NCBI RefSeq assembly: GCF_037892605.1
Contig: NZ_JBBKTU010000001.1
Span: forward strand, 1,798,001-1,862,000
Origin: Lacibacter sp. H407
GTDB lineage: Bacteria > Bacteroidota > Bacteroidia > Chitinophagales > Chitinophagaceae
Reading direction: 5' to 3'
DNA length: 64,000 nt
The position numbers were made by a program, and so were the translations under genes. Below, one piece after another: positions 36,437 to 44,383 of this stretch. Positions within the stretch are counted from its first letter, which is position 1; each line of letters opens with the position of its first letter. The notes beneath the pieces are model-generated. The model had not been told where the DNA came from. It worked only from the letters and a program-made list of their open reading frames with translations, and searched no databases.

Positions 36437-36989
36437 CTTTTTTATTCCTGATCCGTTTGGGATTATACCAAAGCCAGAAACCTGTGAAGGTGAGCAGGAG
36501 CAGGCTAACACCCATGAAGGTTGTATAGGAAAGTTTCAACAGTCCATTGTTGTTTTTGATGAGATTGTCGAGTATAGAACCATCGTGTAAATGCTCAATG
36601 AAATCAGCCCGTCGTTTCTCAATATGGAGCACATTCCCGGTTGTGCAATCGAGTTGTACGGCCCAGTAATGATCCTTGAATACAAATTTCACCATTCCCT
36701 TACCCGGCCGTGCATCGATCCGGTCAATAGTTGCAGATAGGTCCAGGGATATACTGTCGTGAATCGTTTTGATGGCAATTGATTGTAACGAATCAAACGA
36801 CAGCCATTGCTTTACATCAGCGGTTGTTCCCTGATAGGAATTAGCCAATAAATAACCATTGCTGTTCTTTTTCCAGCCAAGGAGTAAACCGGTGGCCGCA
36901 ATAAAAAAGAAAAAGATAAACAAACCCGAGCCGATCCAGCGATGAATTTTGCGATACCATCTGGTTCGTTTTACAATTGTTTGGGACAT
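36420..36989 (-). CDS. PepSY-domain membrane protein
   Basis: A 189-aa PepSY-associated membrane protein. Helix 1 (about residues 15-36, IGSGLFIFFFFIAATGLLLGW) follows a basic RTRWYRKIHRWIG start, a periplasmic PepSY-like domain fills about 40-145, and helix 2 (LSYTTFMGVSLLLLTFTGFWLWY) is close to the C-terminus. Such proteins commonly sit next to TonB receptors for iron chelates, and some reduce ferric iron. It starts 11 bases after the receptor stop, so it is the last gene of that operon. Confidence 0.85.
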   Translation of the reverse strand: MSQTIVKRTRWYRKIHRWIGSGLFIFFFFIAATGLLLGWKKNSNGYLLANSYQGTTADVKQWLSFDSLQSIAIKTIHDSISLDLSATIDRIDARPGKGMVKFVFKDHYWAVQLDCTTGNVLHIEKRRADFIEHLHDGSILDNLIKNNNGLLKLSYTTFMGVSLLLLTFTGFWLWYNPKRIRNKKEKRQD

Positions 36990-37000
36990 TGTTACTTGGT

Positions 37001-39277
37001 TTAAAAATTGACTCTTGCTGCAACAATGAAATTTCTGCCGGGCGCAGAAAAACCCGAAGCAAAATTTCGATAGTTGCGATCAAAGATGTTTTCTACAGCA
37101 AATTGCAGTGTTGCAAACTCAAAGCTATACGAAGTACGAAGATTAAATGTAACCCAGCCCGGCATTCCATCGGCAGTTGCATATTGAGCATTGTCTTCTC
37201 CATCTGCATTGTACGCATCAAGTTTTTTCCAGCCATTGTATAATGCAAACAATTCAGCCATCACTTTATCTTTTTGATAGCTGATACTTGTTTTGCCAAA
37301 CACGGGTGGAATGTGATCAAGTGGTTTGGATGATACTTTTTTGCTTACCAATGCATAGCTGCCATTGCTTTGTTTCTCGTATACCGATGAGTTTTTTGTA
37401 TCGTCGGTTTCAAAACGGCCTCTGGTAAAATTGATCTGGCTGCTGAAGGTTATATACTTCGCAAAAGTTGCATACAGAGAAGCAGAGAAACCATACAAGT
37501 ATGCTTTGTTTGCATTTGTATTGGCAAGAACCTGACTTCTTATGCCGTTATAATCAATAGAGTCCTCGCCATTTAATCGATACGGGGCTTTTACCAATGC
37601 ATTACGGAACCATGTGTAAAAAGCACTTACCTCAAAGCGTACATTCTTGCCAATATTTTGACTAAGGCCAAGATCAACATTATATGTTCGTTCCGGTTTA
37701 ATATCGGCATTCGGCACAACTACCTGACGGGCGGCTGTACTTGACTCGAAGATCTTTGCAAGATCATCAACATTTGGTGCACGGAAACCACTAGCCACAT
37801 TTGCACTCAACTTTGAACCCGCAACCGGTAAATACACTAAGCCGATATTTCCGGTAACAGTTGTGTTGTTTTGATTGATCTCGGTAAAAGGCAGATTTAA
37901 AAATGAGTTATCAGCAATGGTTGAATGAAGGCGAATTGTTTGTACACGCAAACCATCATTCAATATCCACTTTTTATTTTTGAATTTGAAAACGTGTTGT
38001 GCAAACAAACCTGCATTTAATTGGGTATTCTTTCCGTTCGGATATCTCGTATCGATTTTTGTTGCTGCCCCGGTATTGATGTTTACTCGTGACGCAGTTG
38101 ACTTTAATGTGTTGAACTGTCCATCTGTACCCAATGTTAATTCATTACCACCCCAGATTTTACGTGTATCCAAAACAAAGCCCGCTACCTGCACATTTTC
38201 CACTCTTCCATCCAAACGATCGTAACGACGATAATCTCTCGTGTAACGGCTTTCCTCAATTGCCTGGTAGTTTACATTCAGGTTAATATTATCGAACCAA
38301 CCTGCTTTGCCAATACTTACTTCATACGAAGTAAGTAAACGTTCCTGTGGCCCATAATACCATTCTGCATAACGTAATGTGCCATTGCGTTTATCCTGCA
38401 AACGATCATAACGGGGAACATTGGTAGTATTTGAGTATTGCACATTCAACATGTGCGATACTTTTTCTGATTGCTTGAACAACAGTTTCTGCAACATATC
38501 CCATTGCTTGTAACCGGAAAATTTCTGTACCTGTGGATCCGGGTTTTTTACAACAGAATCAATACCGTTGATGCGTGTCATAAAAGAATCTCTGCGCCCG
38601 AATGTTGGATAATCATCAGGATAATTCTTTCCCATTTTCACATCACCAAAATCACTGAAGGTGTACGATTGTAACCAGGCAAATTTTTTCCAGCCAAGAT
38701 TAATATCTGCATGAATTGTTTTTTCATTGTTAGCAGAACTGTAACGTGCAAAGCCACTTCCTTTCACTAACATTTTTTTACCCTCTGTTGCAAGTATGGG
38801 TGCTTTGGTACGAAAATGTACAACCCCACCTAATGCATCACTGCCATAAATGGTTGATGCAGGCCCATACAATACTTCCATACTGCTTAACATATTCTGG
38901 TCAACCGTAATTGCGTTCTGTAAATGACCTGCACGATAGATCAGATTGTTCAATCGTACACCATCTACTACCAACAATACACGGCTTGCTTCAAAGCCGC
39001 GGATAACCGGGCTGCTGCCGCCTTGTTGACTTTTTTGTACAAACACATTTCCAGTATTGATCAACAGATCGCCTGTATTCTGTGCGTTCACCCTGCTGAT
39101 ATATTTTGAACTGATGACATCAATACGTTGTGCAATATTTAATTTCTTTTCGGGAAACTTACTGGCACTGATCACCACTTCTGACAATTCTTTTAACGTA
39201 CTATCGCTTGCTGTTTCCTGCGCATGCGCCCACAAGCCGGCAAAACTTGCCAGGAAAGCAAATGCTGTTCTTCTCAT
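37001..39277 (-). CDS. TonB-dependent receptor, iron/heme or metal-chelate type
   Basis: A 758-aa outer membrane receptor. The start at 39277 (MRRTAFAFLASF) gives a signal peptide ending WAHAQ; ten upstream codons are open but unlikely to be used. The plug (about residues 25-150) opens with LKELSEVVISASKFPEKKLNIAQ and includes SPVIRGFEASRVLLVVDGVRLNN and MEVLYGPASTIYGSDALGGVVHF; the barrel ends FIVAARVNF with the usual terminal aromatic. The sequence style is that of heme or siderophore receptors. The downstream PepSY gene supports a role in iron or another metal, but the ligand is inferred. Confidence 0.92.
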   Translation of the reverse strand: MRRTAFAFLASFAGLWAHAQETASDSTLKELSEVVISASKFPEKKLNIAQRIDVISSKYISRVNAQNTGDLLINTGNVFVQKSQQGGSSPVIRGFEASRVLLVVDGVRLNNLIYRAGHLQNAITVDQNMLSSMEVLYGPASTIYGSDALGGVVHFRTKAPILATEGKKMLVKGSGFARYSSANNEKTIHADINLGWKKFAWLQSYTFSDFGDVKMGKNYPDDYPTFGRRDSFMTRINGIDSVVKNPDPQVQKFSGYKQWDMLQKLLFKQSEKVSHMLNVQYSNTTNVPRYDRLQDKRNGTLRYAEWYYGPQERLLTSYEVSIGKAGWFDNINLNVNYQAIEESRYTRDYRRYDRLDGRVENVQVAGFVLDTRKIWGGNELTLGTDGQFNTLKSTASRVNINTGAATKIDTRYPNGKNTQLNAGLFAQHVFKFKNKKWILNDGLRVQTIRLHSTIADNSFLNLPFTEINQNNTTVTGNIGLVYLPVAGSKLSANVASGFRAPNVDDLAKIFESSTAARQVVVPNADIKPERTYNVDLGLSQNIGKNVRFEVSAFYTWFRNALVKAPYRLNGEDSIDYNGIRSQVLANTNANKAYLYGFSASLYATFAKYITFSSQINFTRGRFETDDTKNSSVYEKQSNGSYALVSKKVSSKPLDHIPPVFGKTSISYQKDKVMAELFALYNGWKKLDAYNADGEDNAQYATADGMPGWVTFNLRTSYSFEFATLQFAVENIFDRNYRNFASGFSAPGRNFIVAARVNF

Positions 39278-39379
39278 TTGTTTAGTTTGATAAAATATAA
39301 ATACCAATTACCTGACAACAAGATTGATCGATTCATCTTATTGCAGGTTCATGTTCAAAATCTGTCGATTGAAATATAT

Positions 39380-39877
39380 TTATACAAATCGGGGCGGGGG
39401 AGTAAGAAAGCCCAAAAAAGGGGAGTGATAAAAAGATTGCCGGAACAGATTTTTTAAAACAACTGGTTCGGCTCTGTATGAAAAGATGTTCGCTGCGTCA
39501 ACCGGTAATGCTAAAGCAGCTAATAACTGTACTGTTTGTTTTGATTGTTTCGATTGTTGTTCCGACTGTTGACGGATCATCCGCTTTAATTCTTTCTCTT
39601 TTGCATCATACAATCCGGTAAGAACAAGTTCATCTCCATCAACCACTATTTTCTTTACATCAAACATTTCAGTTCCAAGTACACATTCTTTCTTTGGCTT
39701 TACCCAATGAATGGAATTTGTTTTTACACGAATGCTGATGAGTTCCTGTTTTTCCAGTTTCTCCAGCATTTCGTGTTGAACATGCAGTTGTTTGAGTTGT
39801 AATATTACAGGCGATAACATGGGCACACATAAACCAATGAGTAAGCATGCGGCTGTTATCGTTCTGATGAAGTACAT
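39380..39877 (-). CDS. Small membrane or exported protein between gpmI and the TonB receptor
   Basis: A 165-aa protein of unknown function. The ATG at 39877 shares its A with the gpmI stop (TAATG), indicating translational coupling; a longer frame running into gpmI is rejected. An N-terminal hydrophobic helix (about residues 5-27, possibly a signal), an acidic and basic middle, a Q/S/K-rich stretch (MIRQQSEQQSKQSKQ), and a C-terminus ending FLTPPPRFV. Short exported proteins of this form often precede metal-related TonB receptors in Bacteroidota, so a helper role in uptake is possible but unproven. Confidence 0.68.
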   Translation of the reverse strand: MYFIRTITAACLLIGLCVPMLSPVILQLKQLHVQHEMLEKLEKQELISIRVKTNSIHWVKPKKECVLGTEMFDVKKIVVDGDELVLTGLYDAKEKELKRMIRQQSEQQSKQSKQTVQLLAALALPVDAANIFSYRAEPVVLKNLFRQSFYHSPFLGFLTPPPRFV

Positions 39878-41397
39878 TATTGATCGATCAATACATCGCC
39901 GGTCATTTCTTTTGGTACCGGCAATCCCATAATAGTTAAGATGGACGGTGCAATATCTCCCAATTTTCCGGCTTTCAGATTTCCTTTCCATGAACGGCTG
40001 ATCACAAACAGGGGAACTGGGTTTAATGTATGTGCGGTATTGGGTGTGCCGTCTTCATTGATCATATAATCTGCGTTTCCATGATCGGCTGTAAGAAAAA
40101 CAGTATAGCCGTGTTCCAATGCCGCAGTAACAACACGCTTAACACAAGCATCCACCGTTTCAACAGCTTTAATAGCCGCCGGGAATACGCCGGTGTGGCC
40201 CACCATATCTGCGTTTGCATAGTTCAAACAAATAAAATCAGCAGTTTCATCTTCAATTTCAGGAACAATGGCATCAGTAACTTCTACTGCACTCATTTCC
40301 GGTTGCAGATCGTAAGTAGCAACCTTGGGCGATTGGATCATAATGCGTTTCTCACCTTCAAACGGCTTTTCACGCCCGCCACTAAAGAAAAAACTTACAT
40401 GCGGATATTTTTCAGTTTCAGCTATACGTATTTGTGTACGCCCATGTAATTCTAACACTTCACCTAATGTTTTACTTAGGTTATCCGTTTCAAAAACTAC
40501 ATGCACATTATTATATGTTTTATCATACTCCGTCATAGTGGTATAATGCAGGTTGCGTTTATGCATTCCATGTTCGGGCATATCAATTTGCGTAAGTACC
40601 TGCGTTATTTCACGACAACGATCGGTGCGGAAGTTGAAACAGATTACTGCATCACCATCTTTGATAGTAGAATTGACTGCGTTCGAATTGATAAGCGGTT
40701 TCAGAAATTCATCTGTAATGCCGTTTTCATAGGAAGCAGCGAGTGCTTTTAAAACATCTGTTGTTGTTTCACCAATACCATTCACCAATGCATCGTATGC
40801 AAGTTTTACACGCTCCCAACGTTTATCTCGGTCCATTGCATAGTAACGGCCTGTAACAGACGCAATTATTCCAACGCTTGTATCAAGATGTTGCTGCAGA
40901 TCGGTCAAATATCCCAATCCACTTTTGGGGTCGGTATCTCTGCCATCGGTAAATGCATGGATGAAAACGTTACTTAGTCCTTTTGTTTTGCACAAAGTGG
41001 TAATGGCTTTCAAATGACTGGTGTGCGAGTGTACACCGCCATCGCTCACCAAACCAATGATGTGCAGGGGTTTTTGATTGGCAATTGCATAATCAATACT
41101 TTCATTCAATATTTTGTTGGCCACAAATTCACCACTGCGAACAGCAACGTGAATACGCTGTAACTCCTGGTATACAATACGGCCGGCACCCAGGTTGAGA
41201 TGACCAACTTCACTATTCCCCATCTGTCCGTCCGGTAAGCCTACAGCTTCACCACAGGTAATTAATGTTGTGTTCGGGAACTGAGCGTAAAGACTGCTAA
41301 CAAAAGGCACATTGGCATTTTGGATGGCATCAGCCGTTTTTACCGGTCCTAGACCCCATCCGTCCATTATTACGAGAATTGCTTTATTCTTTGTCAT
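39877..41397 (-). CDS. gpmI: 2,3-bisphosphoglycerate-independent phosphoglycerate mutase
   Basis: Interconverts 3- and 2-phosphoglycerate in glycolysis and gluconeogenesis; known members need two Mn2+ ions. The 506-aa protein has MDGWGLG with metal-binding D12, QMGNSEVGHLNLGAG with the phospho-accepting S62, the VSDGGVHSH and TDGRDTDP motifs of the transferase domain, and FLTADHGNADYM near the end. First gene of a probable four-gene operon with a small membrane protein, a TonB receptor and a PepSY protein. Confidence 0.97.
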   Translation of the reverse strand: MTKNKAILVIMDGWGLGPVKTADAIQNANVPFVSSLYAQFPNTTLITCGEAVGLPDGQMGNSEVGHLNLGAGRIVYQELQRIHVAVRSGEFVANKILNESIDYAIANQKPLHIIGLVSDGGVHSHTSHLKAITTLCKTKGLSNVFIHAFTDGRDTDPKSGLGYLTDLQQHLDTSVGIIASVTGRYYAMDRDKRWERVKLAYDALVNGIGETTTDVLKALAASYENGITDEFLKPLINSNAVNSTIKDGDAVICFNFRTDRCREITQVLTQIDMPEHGMHKRNLHYTTMTEYDKTYNNVHVVFETDNLSKTLGEVLELHGRTQIRIAETEKYPHVSFFFSGGREKPFEGEKRIMIQSPKVATYDLQPEMSAVEVTDAIVPEIEDETADFICLNYANADMVGHTGVFPAAIKAVETVDACVKRVVTAALEHGYTVFLTADHGNADYMINEDGTPNTAHTLNPVPLFVISRSWKGNLKAGKLGDIAPSILTIMGLPVPKEMTGDVLIDQ

Positions 41398-41490
41398 ACG
41401 ACCAAAATTACTTTATTTGGGTCAAAATCATTTGATTACAAACGTTAGGCAACGATTGGTTAACTTTATACGTCTGTATAATTGTTAGTT

Positions 41491-41504
41491 GGCATGTTTT
41501 TAGC
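41491..41504 (+). promoter_or_regulatory. Sigma-54-like promoter upstream of the DUF4783 gene
   Basis: TTGGCATG-TTTT-TAGCA has GG at 41491-41492 and GC at 41503-41504 with exactly ten bases between, the hallmark -24/-12 spacing, and two mismatches from TTGGCACG-N4-TTGCA. The predicted start would be near 41515, 16 bases before the ATG. Confidence 0.4.
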
Positions 41505-41530
41505 AATTATGATGTCCTAAACCTATTGAT

Positions 41531-41920
41531 ATGAAAATGAGGTATTTTTTACAAATGACTTTTTTGCTTTCCCTGACTGTTTTTTTGTATTCGTTTACAC
41601 AGAAAGATGATATTGTGGCTGCCTTGAAAACAGGTAGCGTAGAAAAAATGGCGAAGTATTTTGATAATACAGTGGATGTAACAGTTCCGGGTAAAAGTAA
41701 TTCCTTCAGTAAAGGACAGGCGGAGCTGGTGATCAGAGATTTCTTTAACCTGAATAAAGTACGAAACTTTGAAGTGCAGCACTCGGGCAGCAATCCATCA
41801 TCCAATTTTATTATTGGAACACTCACTTCGGCAGGAGGTACCTATCGCACAACTGTTTACATGCGTACAAAAGGTGATAAGCAATTGATCCAGGGTGTTG
41901 AATTTGAACAGAAGAATTAA
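41531..41920 (+). CDS. DUF4783 exported protein
   Basis: A 129-aa protein of the DUF4783 family, restricted as far as I know to Bacteroidota. A signal peptide (MKMRYFLQMTFLLSL, ending near LYSFTQ) is followed by an NTF2-like alpha+beta fold: DIVAALKTGSVEKMAKYFDNTVDVTVPG, then KGQAELVIRDFF and a C-terminal sheet (TYRTTVYMRTKGDKQLIQGVEFE). Function unknown, probably periplasmic. It lies just upstream of nadC but a terminator separates them. Confidence 0.82.
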   Translation: MKMRYFLQMTFLLSLTVFLYSFTQKDDIVAALKTGSVEKMAKYFDNTVDVTVPGKSNSFSKGQAELVIRDFFNLNKVRNFEVQHSGSNPSSNFIIGTLTSAGGTYRTTVYMRTKGDKQLIQGVEFEQKN

Positions 41921-41944
41921 GCAAACGGAAAAGATAATATGATG

Positions 41945-41972
41945 AGCCCTCCGATATGCGGAGGGCTTTTTT
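41945..41972 (+). terminator. Terminator between the DUF4783 gene and nadC
   Basis: AGCCCTCCG-ATATG-CGGAGGGCT, a perfect 9-bp stem, followed by a T-run. It forces the nadC start to lie downstream of about 41975. Confidence 0.88.
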
Positions 41973-42000
41973 GTGCATAACAGTGAACAAAAATTTCATG

Positions 42001-42008
42001 TACGTTTG
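42001..42008 (+). promoter_or_regulatory. -7-like box immediately before nadC
   Basis: TACGTTTG matches TAnnTTTG exactly but ends four bases before the preferred nadC ATG (42013), so use of this box would give a leaderless mRNA. A start at 41998 would place the box inside the coding region. Confidence 0.3.
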
Positions 42009-42012
42009 TGGC

Positions 42013-42873
42013 ATGGTAGCAAACTATAATGAACTGTTACAACAGCTCATTGCTTCGGCATTAAAAGAAGATATTGGTGAAGGCGATCATTCAACACTCA
42101 GTTGTATTTCACCCGAAACAAAAGGGAAAGCTGTTTTGAAAATTAAAGAAGCCGGAATTCTTGCCGGCATGAAAGTGGCTGAAGCTATTTTTCGTTTTCA
42201 ACAACCCGATATTGTTTTTCATGCATATATGAAGGATGGTGATCAGATGAAGTTTGGTGACATTGCGTTTGATGTGGAAGCAACTGTTCATACAATTTTA
42301 CAATGCGAACGGCTGGTGTTGAACTGTATGCAACGTATGAGCGGAATTGCAACGCTTACAAAAACCTATTCCGATAAATTAGCCGGTTATAAAACACGTA
42401 TTCTCGATACACGTAAAACAACACCTAATTTCCGCTTACTCGAGAAAGAAGCAGTAGCAATTGGGGGAGGACATAATCATCGGTTTGCATTGTACGATAT
42501 GATCATGCTGAAAGATAATCATATTGATTATTGTGGTGGCATTGAAGCAGCCATTGAAAAAGCATATAAATATGTACAAGAGGTAAAACCTGGTTTAAAA
42601 ATAGAAGTAGAAACAAGAAGCCTGGATGATGTAAAAAAAGTACTGGCAACGGGTAAAGTAAACCGCATCATGTTAGATAACTTTACAGCAGAACAGATAA
42701 AAGAAGCAGTTGCTTTAATAGGTGAGCAAGTTGAAACAGAGGCAAGCGGAGGAATAAATCTTTCAAACATTCAAACATATGCAGCTGCAGGTGTGGATTA
42801 TGTGAGTGTAGGTGCATTGATCCACCAGGCACGCAGTCTTGATCTGAGTTTAAAAGCAGTTGTTGAACAGTAA
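42013..42873 (+). CDS. nadC: Nicotinate-nucleotide diphosphorylase (carboxylating)
   Basis: Converts quinolinate and PRPP to nicotinate mononucleotide in NAD synthesis. The 286-aa product from the 42013 ATG (MVANYNELLQQLIASAL) has the family start; frames from 41956 or 41998 are also open, but the first begins inside the terminator. Motifs: ALKEDIGEGDHST near the N-terminus, ILDTRKTTPNFRLLEKEAVAIGGGHNHR with substrate-binding basic residues, LKDNHI, VEVETRS-type strand, and a final ASGGINLSNIQTYAAAGVDYVSVGAL. Confidence 0.93.
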   Translation: MVANYNELLQQLIASALKEDIGEGDHSTLSCISPETKGKAVLKIKEAGILAGMKVAEAIFRFQQPDIVFHAYMKDGDQMKFGDIAFDVEATVHTILQCERLVLNCMQRMSGIATLTKTYSDKLAGYKTRILDTRKTTPNFRLLEKEAVAIGGGHNHRFALYDMIMLKDNHIDYCGGIEAAIEKAYKYVQEVKPGLKIEVETRSLDDVKKVLATGKVNRIMLDNFTAEQIKEAVALIGEQVETEASGGINLSNIQTYAAAGVDYVSVGALIHQARSLDLSLKAVVEQ

Positions 42874-42884
42874 AAGAAGAAATC

Positions 42885-43232
42885 ATGAGTAAAAAATTTA
42901 AACCCGATAAAGGCGGATTTGTTTTTAGTACCGATCCAAACTTTCGTTTTGAAGATGAGGAACGGGTGCCACAGGCAACCTTACCGCCCGCACAACAAAA
43001 TCTCCGTGTAAAACTGGAAACAAAACATCGTGCAGGAAAAACGGTTACATTGGTTGATGGATTTGTGGGAACCGACGAGGATGCAGAAAAGCTGGGTAAA
43101 CAATTAAAGAATCAATGTGGCAGCGGTGGATCGGTGAAGGACGGTGAAATTATTGTACAGGGTGACCACCGTGAAAAAGTAGTACAATACTTATTGAAAA
43201 ATGGATACAGCAAAACAAAAAAGGCCGGCTGA
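42885..43232 (+). CDS. SUI1/YciH-family translation factor-like protein
   Basis: A 115-aa homologue of eukaryotic eIF1 and bacterial YciH. The C-terminal SUI1 domain (about residues 40-112) shows KTVTLVDGFVGTDEDAEKLGKQLKNQCGSGGSVKDGEIIVQGDH. In Escherichia coli the homologue affects start-codon fidelity in vitro; its role in Bacteroidota is not established. It starts 11 bases after nadC and is probably co-transcribed. Confidence 0.9.
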   Translation: MSKKFKPDKGGFVFSTDPNFRFEDEERVPQATLPPAQQNLRVKLETKHRAGKTVTLVDGFVGTDEDAEKLGKQLKNQCGSGGSVKDGEIIVQGDHREKVVQYLLKNGYSKTKKAG

Positions 43233-43309
43233 TGTTTTCTGTTGAAGCAAACAGGGTTTTAATTATTTTTACAAGAACACGATAAGTCAACCAAACCATC
43301 TAACCCGTG

Positions 43310-43555
43310 ATGTCAATTATTCTGTTAGGCGCATATACAGCAAGACTTGAACTGTTTAAGTTCTTCTTCTTTCTGTCATTCGGAGCTTTGATCTGGAGCT
43401 TTTTTCTGTTTTACGATGCTTCCGGATCAAGCAGCCGCCGCCGCAAGAAAAAGCGGGCCATCATTCTCATGGTCATCTCCTCTGTATTGGTAGCAGGCAT
43501 GTCAGTTACATGGCTGATGAGCAAGACAAATGTGGGCTGGTGGTTCGACAAGTAA
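43310..43555 (+). CDS. Small two-helix membrane protein
   Basis: An 81-aa protein of unknown function with two transmembrane helices (about residues 10-32 and 49-68) separated by a very basic loop (SSSRRRKKKRA), which would face the cytoplasm. GTG precedes the ATG by one codon; the ATG is preferred. It lies after the YciH gene and is convergent with the iron-sulfur protein gene, three bases away. Confidence 0.65.
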   Translation: MSIILLGAYTARLELFKFFFFLSFGALIWSFFLFYDASGSSSRRRKKKRAIILMVISSVLVAGMSVTWLMSKTNVGWWFDK

Positions 43556-43558
43556 ACA

Positions 43559-43831
43559 TCATTCTTTTTCTGCATCTTCCGCATCATTCATAAAATAGCT
43601 GAGAGCCCCGCTTGGACATTTACTTACCTGCGCAATAATTTGTTCGGTTGAGGCTCCATTTGGGTCTATCCACGGGCGTTTACCAGGGTTAAACACATCT
43701 CTCAATCCTTTCCAGCAAAGTGTGGAATGGATACAAGAATCAGGTTTCCAAACAATGGTTACTTCTCCGTTTTTGTATTTATGCGTTGACTTTGGCATAT
43801 TGATCTTTGTTGTTTTTAAGCCATTCTTCAT
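43559..43831 (-). CDS. Divergent 4Fe-4S mono-cluster protein (Fer4_19/YjdI type)
   Basis: A 90-aa small iron-sulfur protein. WKPDSCIHSTLCWKGLRDVF, then PWIDPNGASTEQIIAQVSKCPSGALSYF, are the marks of the YjdI family, which has fewer cysteines than standard ferredoxins (three here). A second possible start at 43798 (MPKSTHKY) would give 79 residues and fits the family equally well. Its redox partner is unknown. Confidence 0.83.
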   Translation of the reverse strand: MKNGLKTTKINMPKSTHKYKNGEVTIVWKPDSCIHSTLCWKGLRDVFNPGKRPWIDPNGASTEQIIAQVSKCPSGALSYFMNDAEDAEKE

Positions 43832-43883
43832 CTCAATGGCTGCAGTTCTCTAAAATTCGATTATTTTTATAGCAAATTAATAC

Positions 43884-44270
43884 ATGGTTTTCAAAATTTC
43901 AGAAGGCGTTAAGGTAAGTGTGGAAACTTACTACCAACCGGATTACAGCGATCCGGTTGCTGCTGAATTTATGTTTGCCTACCGCATTACCATTGAAAAC
44001 AACAACACCTTTCCCGTAAAGCTTCTGCAACGTCACTGGAATATTTTCGATAGCAATGGATCTTATAAAGAAATTGATGGCGAAGGAGTAGTGGGTGTTC
44101 AACCGGTGATTCTTCCAGGCGATCAGTACCAATATGTAAGTGGTTGTAACCTGAAAACCGAGATGGGTAAAATGGAAGGTAATTACAGCATGGAAAACAT
44201 GCACACAAAAAAGCAATTCAAAGTAAACATCCCGATGTTTGAGATGATCGCTCCCTTCAAAAATAATTAA
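43884..44270 (+). CDS. apaG: ApaG protein
   Basis: A 128-aa protein with the ApaG/FBXO3 beta-sandwich: GVKVSVETYYQPDYSDPVAAEFMFAYRITIENNN, LLQRHWNIFDSNG, and GVVGVQPVILPGDQYQYVSGCNLKTEMGKMEGNY. In enterobacteria ApaG affects Co2+ and Mg2+ resistance; the molecular role is unresolved. A single gene, divergent from the iron-sulfur protein gene. Confidence 0.93.
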   Translation: MVFKISEGVKVSVETYYQPDYSDPVAAEFMFAYRITIENNNTFPVKLLQRHWNIFDSNGSYKEIDGEGVVGVQPVILPGDQYQYVSGCNLKTEMGKMEGNYSMENMHTKKQFKVNIPMFEMIAPFKNN

Positions 44271-44337
44271 GTGTTGAATTTAACAGTATTGGGGCTATAA
44301 CAGCCTTCTACAAAACTATTTCCTTGCTTTTTTAATG

Positions 44338-44345
44338 TATCTTTG
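44338..44345 (+). promoter_or_regulatory. -7 box of the desaturase gene
   Basis: TATCTTTG matches TAnnTTTG exactly, 38 bases before the ATG. No TTG is seen at the optimal -33 distance. Confidence 0.45.
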
Positions 44346-44383
44346 ACCACTGCATTTTCTGTACATAAAAGGCAGCTTTTTCA

